Assembly: GCF_002234675.1 (NCBI RefSeq) | Contig: NC_019879.2 | Location: 20,269,855-20,333,854, forward strand | Source: Oryzias latipes | Taxonomy: Eukaryota > Chordata > Actinopteri > Beloniformes > Adrianichthyidae | Length of the DNA stretch: 64,000 nucleotides | Direction: 5' to 3' | Part shown: positions 1-14,600 of the stretch, in pieces | How the letters are laid out: every line of letters starts with the position of its first letter | Position numbering within the stretch: position 1 is the stretch's first letter | Notes under the pieces: generated by a model | Told to the model about the DNA's origin: nothing | Database searches by the model: none | What the model saw: only the letters and a program-made list of their open reading frames with translations | Program-made: the position numbers and the translations under genes

Positions 1-504
1 TGTAAGTTACTAGAGTAATCGGTTGTAACTGCTGTCACATCAACCGTGAAGTAGGTGACGTTAGTTTTTTATTCTCTTTTTTTTTTTTTTTTAAAGAAAT
101 AAGTCCCCCTTTAGCTGTTTTGTTTAGGTTTACGCTTGCAGAGCATAAACAATAAGTTGAGCTTCACCTAAATGTCTTTTTCAAACCGCCATCTTGAAGG
201 ACTCCAAACACACTGAGCTGCCCCAGGTGTTCACAAAAAAAACGGTATGTTTTGGAAAATTAGGAGTTAGTGAGTAGCATGTAGATGTTAGAGTTCAATT
301 TCTCATAGCTGGTAGTTTTTTTCTGTTTGTTGTTTTTGTGTCTGGTGCATTTTTTTTTAATAATTTCTGATAGTTTGGGTGTTTTAGAACAATAAACCCC
401 CAAAGCTTCAAAAATGTCCTCCCCTTTTAGAAAACATTGATCTGTATTTAGTTATTTTTGTGCAAAATTTGTCCTTTTTTTAAAATTTTTTTGGCAATGA
501 GGCA

Positions 505-750
505 ATGAGGCGGCCGTGATGCAGAGGTAAAGCGGTCGGCCTAAAATCGCTGGTTTCGTTACTGCCCTCCCAGCCCAGGTATCAAAGTGTCCTTGGGCAA
601 GACACTGAACCCCTTATTGCTCCTGGTGGTTATAGGTTGGCACCAGTGTTTGGCAGTGGAGCTGCCATCATGAATGTGTGAATGGGACTGTGACTGTACA
701 GCACTTTGGGCCTTTGAAGAAGATAGTAAAGCGCTATAAAACACGAATGA
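505..750 (+). repeat. tRNA-derived SINE copy 1 (fmnl2 intron)
   Basis: The head resembles a tRNA promoter (GCAGAGGTAAAGCGGTCGGC as A-box side, GGTTTCGTTACTGCC as degenerate B box). The body reads TTGGGCAAGACACTGAACCC, then TTGGCACCAGTGTTTGGCAG, and ends TAAAGCGCTATAAAAC. The same body recurs at 62195-62435. This type is common in fish genomes; the formal family name was not verified. Confidence 0.75.
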
Positions 751-816
751 ACAAAAAAAAACCTATGAAATACTAAATTCTGAAGTGACCCCGAGGTTAC
801 AGAGGAATCTCTGTGG

Positions 817-900
817 ATCATATTCTTTGCAGATGACACTGTGATAGGTTCTGAGAGCAGGCAACAGGCAGAGGAATCAGAAGTGAACGCTTGCTCTTGA
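817..900 (+). repeat. Small non-LTR retrotransposon RT remnant (FADD motif)
   Basis: The + frame from 817 reads IIFFADDTVIGSESRQQAEE, ending at a stop near 900. It contains the reverse transcriptase active-site motif FADD at about 826-837 and the SESRxQxEE continuation typical of fish LINEs. Flanking sequence shows no further RT. This is a decayed fragment inside an fmnl2 intron. Confidence 0.6.
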
Positions 901-1825
901 AAGTAGAGAAATGAACACCTACAGCAAGACAGTATCTGTATGAAAATTAGTGTAACCTAACGCTTAGTCGACAGAGCAACAGAGAGTGTGGGAAAGACAT
1001 AAATAGGCATGTCCAAGCAGGTTGAAAAGTTCCAGGTGTCATGTGTGGCTTCAGTGTCAGCAAGAACGAAAGTAAAGGTATAGACGCAGCGGTGGGGGCC
1101 ACCTTGTTTTTGGTCTGAGGCTTTGAGAAAAGGCACAGACGGCAGAAGTAGCAGAGATGATGATGATTCTTAATATGGCTCCTATTAAAGGCTGGAAGGA
1201 CCATTTAGTAATTTCACTAATTATTTAGTTTATATTCCTTACCAGGTATTCATCTTGGTGATTTTTAAAACATTTTTTAAGCAATTCTATAAGTTTTAGA
1301 AAGTGCTTACTCATTTGCTTGCCACACTTTGGTTTTAGGACTGATTCTTAAGGGATAAATGAACCGAAATAGTAGTAATAAAGATTTTTAACTGTTTTTA
1401 TTTTATTTTTTTTTATTTATCATTTTAGGCAGAAAGTGCTACAATTCTGTCAAAGTATCATTCAGTTTGAACCAATTTTATCCAACAGTTGTGTTTTTGT
1501 AAAAAACATAGAAGCTTTTAATGAGCTTTAAGGTTGATTTTAAAGTTATAGAAAAAATTGTTTTTAAGGTGAACTTGAGGATGATTGTTGACTGGGCCTC
1601 CTTGAAGACGGCACACAAAACTGTTGTGACTCGGGTGAATTATGCCTGGAGGCATGAGAGCTGACGGGAATAAGCCTGTATAGAAGCCCCCTAAGTTGGT
1701 CTGCCAGTAAAACCCCCACAATTGCATCAAAAAAAAATTTTCAGCGCTTGCTAATGTATTTTTTTTAATAAACGTCTGCAAATCGAAAGGAAAACTAACA
1801 TTTTTTTTTCTTTTTTGGTCCACTT

Positions 1826-2314
1826 AAAGACCCACTCTGATGATCTTTTGGTCTATTGTAAAAATGTTCCCAGTGGTCTTTTAATCATGACTATGCCATG
1901 TTTGGGTCTACAGATGAAAAATAGCCTATGAGCTAATTGTGGCGCATTGCAGCAATGCTTTTAATGTGCAATGAAAAATACATTTTAAAATCAAGGTACC
2001 TGTGTTGTTTTCTAGAACATAGTTTCTGCTAGATGCCAGCTCAAATGAGGAAAGCAAAGACATGGATCTATTTGTCTACAAGTGGATGCATCCGAGCTTG
2101 TGGCCCACCCAGTGTATTTCCTATGTCACAAATACAATCTTTTTCAAACTGCATTTTTTTATCTGCTCCTGATTCACAAAGATTTGAATAAAGACATTCT
2201 CAGAAATGCAATTTTAAGCCTAATTTTCTCTCTATATGTCCTTAATCATCAGATAAATGCCACGAGAACATGTTAAAAACACCCCAAAACTGGATCATCA
2301 TTAAGTGGGTCTTT
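1826..2314. mobile_element. TIR element, copy A (about 490 bp, fmnl2 intron)
   Basis: The left end AAAGACCCACTCTGATGATC is mirrored on the right by GATCATCATTAAGTGGGTCTTT (2293-2314), giving imperfect terminal inverted repeats. Internal landmarks (TCTAGAACATAGTTTCTGC; TTTGAATAAAGACATTCT) recur at 9808 and 49108. There is no transposase, so it is a non-autonomous DNA element. The superfamily is not assigned because target-site duplications are unclear. Confidence 0.6.
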
Positions 2315-2625
2315 CAAACAAAAACAAACAAAAATCACTGCGCCGCATGCAAATGATGGGCTGCTGTTGTGCTGGCTGTGTTTGAAATGTTTCTAAAGAA
2401 CATTAAATTCAAAACAACTGAAAGAAGCCATCCAGTGGCCCCTTGAGTTTCTGTCATCCGTGCTGCCTTTGTTTATGTGTTCATGCAAATAGGCAAGGTC
2501 CCATTTGTGAGGACAACTGAGTTATAGGAGGGCTCATTTGCAAATAGCATCTGTTTTGTATGTTTATCCAGTCCTCCTGAATAATTTCTTTTTTTTTCTC
2601 GTTTTTTTCTTCTTCTTTATTTTAG

Positions 2626-5600
2626 CTACAGCACTATGTCAATCCGGCGAACGCTAAAAAACTCCAGGCTTGTTTGCAAGAAAGACGACGTCCACGTCTG
2701 CATCATGTGCCTTCGTGCCATCATGAACTACCAGGTCAGCTCTGTGCAGTCTGCAGTCACTCTGATTTGCCCTCTGAAGCACAATCATCTAAGTGAAGGC
2801 AAAAAAAAAAAAGCCAAAAGCTTTTTACTTATTCATTTCTTTACTTTTCTCTATGTCTCATGCTCTCATTTCCTTTCTTCCAGTATGGTTTTAACATGGT
2901 CATGTCACACCCACATGCTGTGAATGAAATTGCACTAAGTCTCAACAACAAAAACCCAAGGTAAGTTCCAACCAGAATAAAAAACGAATAAACATCAAAA
3001 CCAATCCAGATGTTTCCTAACCTCAGACACATTATGGAATAAGGTTACTCTGAGTGGCGCGGGGTCAGATCCAGCGCGAGTGCTTTTGTTGCCTAGAGAC
3101 GTCCAGACCGCTGGCACACTCTGTTGCTCTTGCAGATGCGCTCTCAGATGCTTCTCCCCAGTAGCTTCTGGTGAAGTCGAGACTTATTTGTGTGCGTTTG
3201 TGTTGTCACTTCATGCCCAAGGGCTGAAAGAGGTCCACAAAATCAGAAAGGGAATCACTTAAGCTGTCAGATTCAGTCTCATCCGGGCAAATATGACCCA
3301 GCGTAGAGGGAGCAGACGTGGCCTCCACTTTTACACACTTACACGCATCATGCAGACTTTTAATTCAGTCGACACTATAACAAGTAGGAGCCCTTTAGCC
3401 ATTCATTTGTGATTTTCCAACCAAAATTTACCCTATTTTGTATTTTTATCTGACAAAAAGGATGTAACGTCATGTGCAGATTTTCTAAAGAGGTTTATAT
3501 CCCATTGGATTTCCCCATGTGCTGACTGATCCTGTTTGTACGTTCTCCTTGTTTTTCAGAACCAAAGCTCTGGTTTTGGAGCTCCTGGCGGCCGTCTGTC
3601 TCGTGAGAGGTGGCCACGAGATTATCCTCTCTGCATTCGACAATTTTAAGGAGGTACGATCTGCAAGGACGGATAAGCCAAGACAGACTAGAGAATTTCC
3701 CTCCGTCTGTGCAGTTTCAAAGCATGACTCGGCGCCGGAGGAATCCTCCTTCAGCATTTTCCTCGCTGCTTCAGAGAGGATAGCTTCTAGGAAATTAGCC
3801 CTTAGATTACAGCTGCGTAGCTCCGGATGACTCGCGTAGAAAATAGTGCACGGTAACAGGATTCAACAGGCTTGACGAGGCTTAAATGAGGAAAGATTAC
3901 TAACTGATAGTCTTGTCTGACCTTTTCTGGAAGAAGAAAGGGGCTGTTGGATAGAGAGGAGAGAAGATCTTTAGACAGAAGCTCCACTTTGTAGCTCGCA
4001 GCCTACAAACACAAGCTAACTGAAGTTAATGTAATATTTACTCTGCTGAATGAAATATTGAGTGTTGCCGTCAGCCACAGTTGGAGAATAAGGCAGCATA
4101 TCAAATGACATTAAGGCTGAATTATGATTATTTCTTGTAAAAGCAGTGTGAGGCTTGCTGATGTGATGGAGGAAGGTTTTTTTTTTTTTACATTAATGCT
4201 CTCAACCTTTTTTTGGGTGGCTTTGATGTGCTGTCACAGAAAGCAGCTTCAGGCAGAGGCTTGAGGATTTTGGAAAAACATGCCTCTTTTGCCTTTTAAA
4301 TTCTTAATTGCGTGTCTGCGGAGCTACCCTCCTCATGACCTGTCTCTTCTGCTTCCCAAAAAACAGACCAAAGTCTTCCCCCTACTTGTTGCAAATGTTT
4401 AACCATAGCTGTAGAAGCTGGAAAATAGTTTTTTTTTAGTTTTTTTTTTTTACCAAGAAGTAAATATAATAAATGTTTCTTCTCATGTTTAGGATTTATT
4501 CCATTTGTGGTTTGATTCTCTATCGTGTTCTTTTGTTCTGCAGGTTTGCGTGGAGACGCAGCGATTTGAAAGGCTAATGGAGTACTTCAAAAATGAAGAC
4601 AACAACATCGACTTCATGGTGAGTGCAAACACGCTCCTAATGAGTATCGATTGTGCTGCGATCCCTGAAAAAGTCCCCCTGAGCAGACCTGAGATTCGCT
4701 CGTGAGGTTTTTTGGGCCCCACAGAGCCAGACTGAACACATTCCATGTTAATCATTCACTGTTGCAGAGACTTCTTGAGAAAGCACTTTGGTGGGTGAGT
4801 CTGGTGGGTTAGACAGGTGCAAAGGGACAGAGAAACGATGCAACGGAGATGGAGAGAGCGCTAATGAGTAACCACGCCGTGGAAAATGAGACTGATCCAT
4901 TCAGAGAAAAGTATAAAGTGATGGGAGGAAGATGCCAACTTGCACATGATCGCATCCACCACACTTTGACTGCCCCATAAATCTGTAAGCTCTTGTGATG
5001 CAGCCATTATTAATATTAGACGGGTTCCTTTTCTGAAGATTGAAATCAGACTGGCTAATGAGCTTTTTCTGGATGTGGACGAAAAAAGTCTGTTTATTAA
5101 AACTATTTGCTTGCTTTCTAACTTCATCTTAGTTACTTGATAAATAATCTGCATTTGGACCGAAAAAATTATTAAACTTTAAATAGATGTTAAAAACTGA
5201 ATTATAGCAACAATTAAAAAAAAAATCAAGCGACATACTGACGAGCTGTCCAGGATATCCCCTGCCTTCGCCCGCAAGTGGCTCGGGTTAGGCTCCAGCA
5301 GCCCTGTGGCCCAGAAATGGACAAAATGGGTTTAGAGGATGAATAAGTGAATGAATGAAAAAGATAAAGTTACCGGGTAAGTAAAAGATAAGGGGGTGGG
5401 ATTATATAGTTTGCTATATATATATATATATATATATATGTGTATATGTGTATGTGTGTGTGTATGTATGTGTGTATGTAGCGTATGTATTTCTATGATT
5501 AGGAGCAATTGTAAGATCAAGAAGATAGCATTATTTATTTATTTTCCTATTAATTTATGAATGAAAATCTTACATAGATTTGAGATTTTATTGTGTTTTT

Positions 5601-8600
5601 CCTTTGTTCTATTGCTGAAAGTTGCTTAAAACAAGCCAATGAATCCATGACTACCTGCGGTGTCTGAAGGTGACGTCTCACTACCCGCCTTCTGCTTTTA
5701 ATTCCCAGGTTGCGTGTATGCAGTTCATCAACATTGTGGTGCACTCGGTGGAGGACATGAACTTCAGAGTTCACCTGCAGTATGACTTCACCAAACTGTG
5801 TTTAGACGACTACTTGGATGTAAGATGAGACAAACCTCTGCTTGTAAATGGGCTGCAGACATCCGTCTGAACACTGCCAGTCAATAATAGCTATTCCATG
5901 ACCTCAACAAAATCTGTCCTTTTATGAATCTTGCTTTCAAATGACTTTCCTAATTAAAAAAAAATATCTTTTCAGAAACTAAAGCATACAGAAAGCGATA
6001 AGCTGCAGGTCCAGATCCAGGCCTACCTGGATAATGTGTTTGATGTGGGAGCCCTGCTGGAGGATGCAGAGACCAAAAATGCTGCCTTGGAGCGTGTGGA
6101 GGAGCTGGAGGAGAACATATCACATGTGAGTGCCTTTAAGTCTTTAAGGCTGTGATTGTAGTTTTTTAACATGTTCTTGTGTCGCTTTTCTGATGATGGA
6201 AGATGCATACAAAGAAAATTAAGCATTACATTGTATTAAAATAATTTAATTTTATGTTTATTTGGACAGTGCACATTCAATGAACATTTCCGTAAGTGTG
6301 CCAGTGTTAGCTGCAAAGCTAATTTTCAAATGGAGTCCCTGGGCAAGGTGTAGATTTTCCAACAAAAAAGACCAAAAACACACACAATCGACAGTAAAAA
6401 TGACAAATACTGTAATACTAAAAGTCAGTAAGAGTTTGAAAGTGAATTAGTCTGTACACAGTTTATCAACAACTTAAATTGATAAATTATCTACAGTAAT
6501 GAAACAATTTAAACGATCAGGATTTGATATGCATCAAACACTAACATAAAATATTGACATGTTCATGCAACATAGGAAATGGGATATGGCCTCCTTTAGA
6601 GCGTGTGCATTGTTGTTTGGATTTAACCATTTTTTAATTTGATTTCTAAATGTATTAAACGTTGGACACACTCTTAGGGTGAGAGGCAGATTGTTCCAGA
6701 GGTTACAGCTTTTAGCAGAGAAACAGATTATCCAAAATGGGTGCGTCTGCTGGGCTCCACCCAGTCACCTCTGGCTACAGACCTAGTGGGTGCATCAGCT
6801 GCAGGTTTAAACTTACTATATTTAATATGTATTTAATATGTTTCTGAGTGTTTCTGTATTCAAATCATTGTGAATTAGGAGCAGACAAAAACATTCTGTT
6901 TAAAAAAGATACTATTTGTGATGTAGGCTAGGTGGGCAATAAGCTCCCTTTCTGAGCTCTTTGAAATGGGAAGGGTGAAGGGGGGCGGGCATTACTCGGT
7001 GGCAAATTACTAATAAATTAATGCTTATTTCACAGACTGTCGTAGAAAGCGATGGTTTTTAAATTTTGACTAAAAAGGAAATAATCCTAATTTAAAGACC
7101 ACTGAGACGGCTTTTACAATAGATCAAAAAAGGTTGGACTGGTTTTTTAATGTTACTTTATTCTGCTAAACCTGGTTGAACAGTCTAAGGACTCTTCTCT
7201 TCATGGCTCCATGTTGTTTATCAGGAAGTGGATTAGCTCCGTTTGTAACCAGAAAGGACACAGGCACAATATTTAACACTCGACCTTTAAGTCCTGACTG
7301 ATTAGTGCACTGTGGTGAGACAGAACATCCTCACATCCCTGCCTGTCGATGTATTACGTAAGTTGGATGTTGTCTCTTCAATAAGTTTGTGTCACTCCAT
7401 GACCTTCTCCTCCTGATGTTCCCCCAGATGACAGAGAAGCTGCAGGACACAGAGAATGAGGCAATGTCCAAGATCGTGGAGCTGGAGAAGCAGCTGATGC
7501 AGAGGAACAAGGACCTGGAAGCCATCCGGGTCAGAAAAGCATCTGTTTTCTTAGGCATTGCTGCATAATTATTACGCTTCTGCATCTGTAATCAAGCAAA
7601 ACATTGTGCATTTATCATGATCAGTTAAAACTTGATTTATTAAAGCTGAGTCATATTTTCTTGTTATCTGACCCGTCCTATTTTTGTTTCTTGTTTTTCC
7701 TCACAGGAAGCTTACAAAGACACCAGCTCCCAAATTCAGTCCCTGCGACAGATGCTGAAGGAGAAGGATGAGGCCATCCAGCGACAAAGTAACTTGGAGA
7801 AGAAGATCCACGAGCTGGAGAAGCAGGGAACCATCAAGATCCACAAAAAGGGAGACGGCGACATTTCCATTCTGGCATCCTCTCCTGCCGGAGTTGAGGG
7901 TTTGACGGGGTCCACGGCGACAGGAAACGGGCCTGCTGTCAATTCAGATCATTCGGGAGCTGGTGGGGGCATGGCCGGTCCACCTCCACCACCTCCTCCA
8001 CCCCCTCCTTTGCCAGTGAATGGCACATGTGGGTTTGAGTCCAGGCATGAATTCTTCTTTTGATTTAGTTTTGTCTGCATTATGATTATTTTATACCCTG
8101 TCCTCTCACAGTACCAAACGGACCACTACCATCCGTTTCAGTTCCAGCCCAGCCTCCACCGCCACCCCCTCCTCCTCCTCCGCCCCCTGGATTGGCCTCA
8201 GACTTATTCCCTTCCGCCCCTCCACCTCCTCCCATGCCCCCCCCACTGCCAGGATGCGGGACGCCCACTGTGATCATGAACTCTGGCTTAGCAGGTAAAG
8301 AAACGTATAAAAAATGGGTTCCGAGTTGCCTGTTGGTGTCACCAGAGCCTTTAAGATTTTGTCTGTGCGTTTCCAGATTTTGTGCCAAAAAGTAAATTCT
8401 TTCTCTTTTCCTTTGCTGCTTTTCTATTGACCTGTCTGTGAATTGTTTTCCCTTCTCTGCTGACCAGAGGGACCCATCAAACTGTTCTGTAGGTTCTGCC
8501 TGTCAGGTTCTATGTTCTGTCCCTGTTTCTTTCCATTGTTCTCCCTTCACTTTGGAACGGGGTATTTTCAGTGGAATTCTTCAGCTATGAAAACTTCAGT

Positions 8601-11600
8601 GCTTGAGGAACATTTTAAATCCACAAATGTATATATTTTTTTCATTTCTTAAAGTCACTGCATTTCTGAACAAATGCATTATAATCTTACAGACTCTACT
8701 AGGTTACCAGCAAAGTAACATTTTTTGCAGAATTTTCATATTCTTTAAGAAGCAAAACTAAATGAAAATACCACGTTTCAAAATGTTTGCACGCTCCACC
8801 TTTTGTTGTGACTGTGAGTGTCTTCACTCGCCCGAATGACGCATCGGCACTTTTAAAGTGTCACTTGCATGCAGAGCCAGAGTGACCTGCTGCGGCACGC
8901 AGCCGATTAAAGTGATAGGAACTGTGTCGGGCTGGAATGCTAATAATGTTTGCTGTGGCTGCCTTATCTGCCTGTCTGTGTGTGAAGGCAGGGCGCCACC
9001 TTGACGGTCCGCTTCAATGAAGCAGCTGCAAATGGCTTTAATCTGCCCCATAAGAGTCTGTCTTTAGCCCTGGCAGGTAATCCCTGCCATATGGGCTACT
9101 TACTAAACTGGCACAACCTCCTGCCAGGAGGCTGCCGGTCAGATGCAAATTTGAAGTGTTTTAAATAAATCTAAGTGTTTCAGGAGATTGTATCTCCCCT
9201 AAACCATCACACTCATGTCTGCAGTCTCAGATGCCCATCTCTCCCTCCCCCTGCATGCAAATGTGCATTTGTGCAAGCTTTAATCGCAGACTAGGTTACT
9301 TTGTTGACTACTTTGTATCATGTTTAGCTGTTAAGATCAAGAAGCCCATCAAAACCAAGTTCCGCATGCCCGTCTTCAACTGGGTCGCCCTGAAACCAAA
9401 CCAGATCAACGGGACCGTCTTTAATGAGATCGATGACGAGAGGATACTTGAGGTGAAACTCCAGTTCTCATCTGAAATGATGAACTCCTGCTTCATTCCC
9501 GCTTTGACATCATCCTTGTTGATTTTTTTAAGGACTTAAACGTTGACGAGTTTGAGGAAATGTTCAAGACTAAAGCTCAGGGCCCCCCAATAGACTTCAA
9601 CGTGAGCAAGCAGAAGGTGATCCAGAAGGGCCCCAGCAAAGTCACCCTGCTGGACTCTAACAGAGCAAAGAACCTGGCCATCACACTGAGGAAAGTGGGC
9701 AAGACAACTGAGGAGATCTGCAAGGCCATTCAGCTGTAAGCTCCAAGATTGTCTCTTTTGTTTTTCTTTATACCATGGAAAAAAAAACAATGTTAAAGAT
9801 CCAAGTTTAATGACCCACTCCGGTCATATTTGGATCTTGTAGCTGCTTTAAGTCGTTTTTAGCCAAAATCTAAAAACCTGTGTTGTTTTCTAGGACATAG
9901 TTTCTGCAGAGCTGCAGTAGTTTACTAAAAATTTGCCTCTTAGTTTTGGGCGGGACTGTTGGTTTCGGAGAAACCCCACCCCTCTTCCCATCACCTATAA
10001 ATGAGAGCTCTCTAAAATCACCAAAATCACCCTTTTCATTGGATTTGGTCTTTAAAGCTCATACGTTCCCGTCCTTCATTGTCTGGTCCCTGTTTTTAGG
10101 TTTGACCTGCGGACTCTGCCGGTGGATTTTGTGGAGTGCCTGATGCGCTTCCAGCCCACGGAAAATGAGGTCAAAGTCTTTCGGCAATTTGAGAAAGAGC
10201 GCAAGCCTGTGGAAAGTTTGACCAATGAGGACCGGTTCATGATGCAGTTCAGCAAGATCGAAAGGCTCATGCAGAAGATGACTATCATGGCCTTCATCGG
10301 CAACTTCAGCGAAAGCGTGCTGATGCTCACGCCGGTGAGCGAGGGCCTTAATATGCCCATTTTCAGTAAGATGCGGAAATAAACAATGCTGACCTAAAAC
10401 CAACGTCTTTGCCATTCTGCAGCAACTGCACGCGGTCATTGCAGCGTCTGTGTCCATCAAATCCTCACAGAAGCTGAAGAAGATTTTAGAGGTGCAGCAG
10501 CTTCATGTGGATTCATCCTGTCAGATGTTCGCATCCTTTCCTCTAACATATCTCTTTGCTTGTTCTGCAGATTATTTTGGCTCTTGGAAACTATATGAAC
10601 AGCAGCAAACGAGGAGCTGTTTATGGATTCAAGCTGCAAAGCTTAGACTTGGTAAGTTTTACTGTTTGGGGCCAAACTTCAAACCTATTTCCACCTTTTA
10701 AACTGTTTCTTTCTTCCCTTTCCATATAGTTACTTGATACCAAGTCAACAGACCGAAAGTTGACTTTGCTGCATTACATTGCCAACGTGGTAAAAGAGAA
10801 ATACTCGCAGGTTTCTCTCTTCTACAACGAGCTGAATTATGTTGAAAAAGCTGCAGGAGGTGAGCGTTTTTGTTGCAGTTTTTTTCATGGCTCGTGATTT
10901 GTGCAATGGTTCGCTTTATGAACCATTTCCTTCTCTGACCCCCACTTCTGCGTGTCTGCAGTGTCGCTGGACAACGCCCTGCTAGATGTGAAGGAGCTGC
11001 AGCGAGGCATGGATCTGACCAAAAGGGAGTACAGCATGCATGGCCACAACACCATGCTCAAAGACTTCATCACACACAACGAGAGCAAGCTGAAGAAGCT
11101 GCAGGATGACGCCAAGATTGCACAGGTAGTGGCACCTTCGGAGGGAAAACATGGAAGTTGTGAAAGTCAGAAATGAATCAGAAGTGTTTCGTTTAAAGGA
11201 TGCCTTTGATGAGGTGTTGAAGTTCTTCGGGGAGAACTCCAAAACGACTCCACCGTCTGTTTTCTTCCCTGTGTTTGTGAGATTTGTTAAAGCATACAGG
11301 GTGAGTTGGAACGCACACAAATGTACACAAAAAGTCAGCAAGACACTCTTCACCTGTCATCCAACCATGAGCCATTTTTGAGTTTCCTCTTTTTTTATGG
11401 AGCGCCAGAAATACTGAATATGTACAGAGGCAAATGTCAGAGGTTATTCAAACAATGCTCTTTTTATTTTTTTTAAACAACAAAAAAACACAACAGAACC
11501 CCACTGCCGCCCCCCAAGGAATATAAGCAGGCATTAACCACTAAGGCTGAGTGTGACGATGACACAAGGAACCAAAATGTGAAAACAGGAGAGTCGTTGG

Positions 11601-14600
11601 GAACAGTTTGGAGCTCATCAAAGTATGAAAACATCGGGCCCCCTGCCTCTGAACCCCCCTAGAGTGTATTTAATCTCCATAAATTGCAATAAACCAAATA
11701 GACACTTTGGGTGGCTTATTTTACTTCTTGTCTAATAAGATCCTTCTACCTGAAGGTAGTGTTGTAAAAGCAATGAGAATAGATTGTTTTCTGGCTGTGA
11801 CGCCAAATATAGCCATGGGTTTGGTTGAAGATAGGTTTTGACAGCTTGTGATGATGTTACAAAAATGACAGACCAGCATGACGTCAGAGATGCACACAGC
11901 CAGAACATGTGTGTTTAGTCAGCAGGGGTGTGATGGCATCTGTCACAGCTGGCTTCTACATTAGGATAGATCTTTGCTAGCCTTGCTTTGGAGAAGTGGA
12001 CGCGATATTCAACTTTTAATTGGATTCAGTTCAATTTTGCGCAGGAGGAGCTGCCATTTACTCTCAGTAAAGCATCATTCCAGATGTCGTCCTCCAAAGC
12101 CAGTTCCTCCCCCAACTCTGCCCTGATGTTTACAAGATTTGTGTCTTTTAAGGAATTTCTGTGATCACGTATTCTTGATATATATCTTCTAAAATGTACC
12201 AGGGTTTTCTAAAAGTCCTTGAACCATTTTATAAAAGATTTAACTCAAGTGAGATCTGGACTTTGGGCCTTTCCCACAAAGGAAAACTTGAACGCTATTG
12301 CTGACGTCTTAGAAAACGAAAGCTTTTAATAGTTGATTAAAGGAAGTTGTATAAACCAGAGTGTTAATGTCCATCGTTTTACCTAATCTTTCCCCTGGAA
12401 TAGGACCTCATAGTCATCAGCGAGGTTTTCCTTGTTCCCTTCAGGTTGCTGCGCTTCATTAAACCTGCCACAAACAAACGGTCTTGCATGCTTGAATGCA
12501 GCCACCCAGAACTGTTTTGCTTCAGCCCACTGTTAATGATTCTTTTCTTTTCTTAGTTTTTCTCTGCTTCTGCTCGTTTTATCTTCAATCCTTCGATTTT
12601 AGAACAATGTCTTATCAAGTTTTTAGTTCTGACACTTGACATTGTCCTTGGTCAATCTACAGGTTTGACGTTTGTTTTCTCTGATGGAAATAATTAGTAT
12701 TTCGATCTTTCAAATGACTCTTTTGTTAACACAGTGTTTTGTGTTTGCTACAAAGCATCACTTTTAACTCCAAAAGCGTATTTCAAATCTTAAACTGATC
12801 TGAAAAATAAGAAAAAAGTAAGTTTTATGATTTTTGATTTGTTTTGTGTATTTGTTTTTGCAGAGCCAGGATGTTTAGTGTTAAAACATGGAACTATACA
12901 CATTTAAAACCACCTTTTTGCCTTTTAAGCATTTTATTTTACTTAAACTTTTACTTGAACTTTTTTCATTCTTACTTACAGATTATTTAAATAGTTGTTT
13001 ATTCTTTTAATTTATTTCTCAAATGTTGAGTGGAATTTAGAATTTTGATGCTCATTCAGTAAAAGCTGTCAAAACTCCATTAAACGATGGTCTCCTCCTC
13101 AGCAAGCGGAGGAGGACAATGAGCAGAGGAAGAGACAGGAGCAGATTATGATGGAGAAACTTCTAGAACAAGAGGCCATGATGGAGGAAGACCAAAAGGT
13201 AAAAATGATCCCAACTCTTTTGCTTCCCCTATTCTTCCTCCTGCTCCCTTCCTTGTGCTTTTTTAGGCCGGGAGGTTCACAGGGATCAAAGTGTCCAGAA
13301 GGCAAAGCCAACTGCACTTCCTCTCCTTCATCTTCATCCTGTCTCCCCCCAGACTGCTGTTCCACAGGATTAGTAGAACACCAAACGCCTGCTGGGCGCA
13401 TTTCTATCCGGCTCTTCCAATCTGGACCCCGCTGAGCCGCGTCACATCAGCTCAGGAGCCGTTTTAATTCTGTTAACTCGCACAGGCACACAGGAAGGGG
13501 GCCTGCTTAGTGATTGGGAGAAGCCAGAGTTGATGGTGTCCTCCTGTTTCCTCAGTCTCCCTCCCACAAGAACAAGCGGCAGCAGCAGGACCTGATCCAA
13601 GAGCTGAAGAGGAAGCAGGTGAAAGACAGCCGGCACGTCTATGAGGGCAAAGACGGAACGATAGAAGACATCATCACGGGTAACCTCACCTGGATCAGGC
13701 TCACACACAAACACACCTACACAACTCTGCATGGAGGTTCTCTGCTGCTCAGATTCAGTCTTTAAGTATGACAGGGTTCTAAACCAACTAACACTCGACT
13801 TTGACAATCAAAGTTTTGAATCAAACTGATGGCAATGTTGCTCAGCTCAAATATGTCTGATTGTTGCTCTTCTTATCTGCTTTGTCTTTGCTTTGTAACA
13901 CCATCTGTGCATAGACAGGACCTGGATATGACTATGTTATGGCAGAGCTGAAAAAGAAGGAGAATTGTTTTTAAGTATTCTCTTTCCTGAGGGAGGTACT
14001 GTTTTTAAAAAGTCCTTATGAGTTATATTTTCCTCCAACCTGACAGCAGTTGTTATTTTTAAAAACACAATTTATCACTTTAAATGAGATGCATTAAAAA
14101 TGACATATTTAGAATTGTGTTTTAGCACTGTAAACAACATATTTGACGTCAGGAAAATCCAAACCAGGAGCTCAGAAACTCGATAATAGGTTAATAAACC
14201 CATTTTTAATGTTTATAATGGAACCAGAAAAGCATCTCTTAAGAGGCTAGTATAATATATACACACAACTTCTATTTTTATTACTGGAAGACAGTTAAAT
14301 ATTTTGCAGAGAAAATATTAAAAAGACAAGGTTATCTTATAAAAATTCCTAAAAGTAGGAAAAGTCTGGTTTTTTTTGAGTGTTTTAAGCACCAATTTTA
14401 AAATAAACATGAAGAAAAAACGTAGACACAACATTAACGGCTTCTTATTTTGAAGGACGTTTTTGGTGCAAACGAGTGCATCCAGATAAAGCAGTGGGGG
14501 GACCTGCTTCATGCTAACAGTGCTAAACCCAGTAGAAATCTGCTCTTGTATTGTGGCTGTCATGTCATCCTGGCTGTTGTCCCTGTCATTCTCAATGCAG

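Noticed and set aside
8086..8388. Gly-rich frame on -
   Set aside because: Reverse complement of the FH1 polyproline codons of fmnl2.
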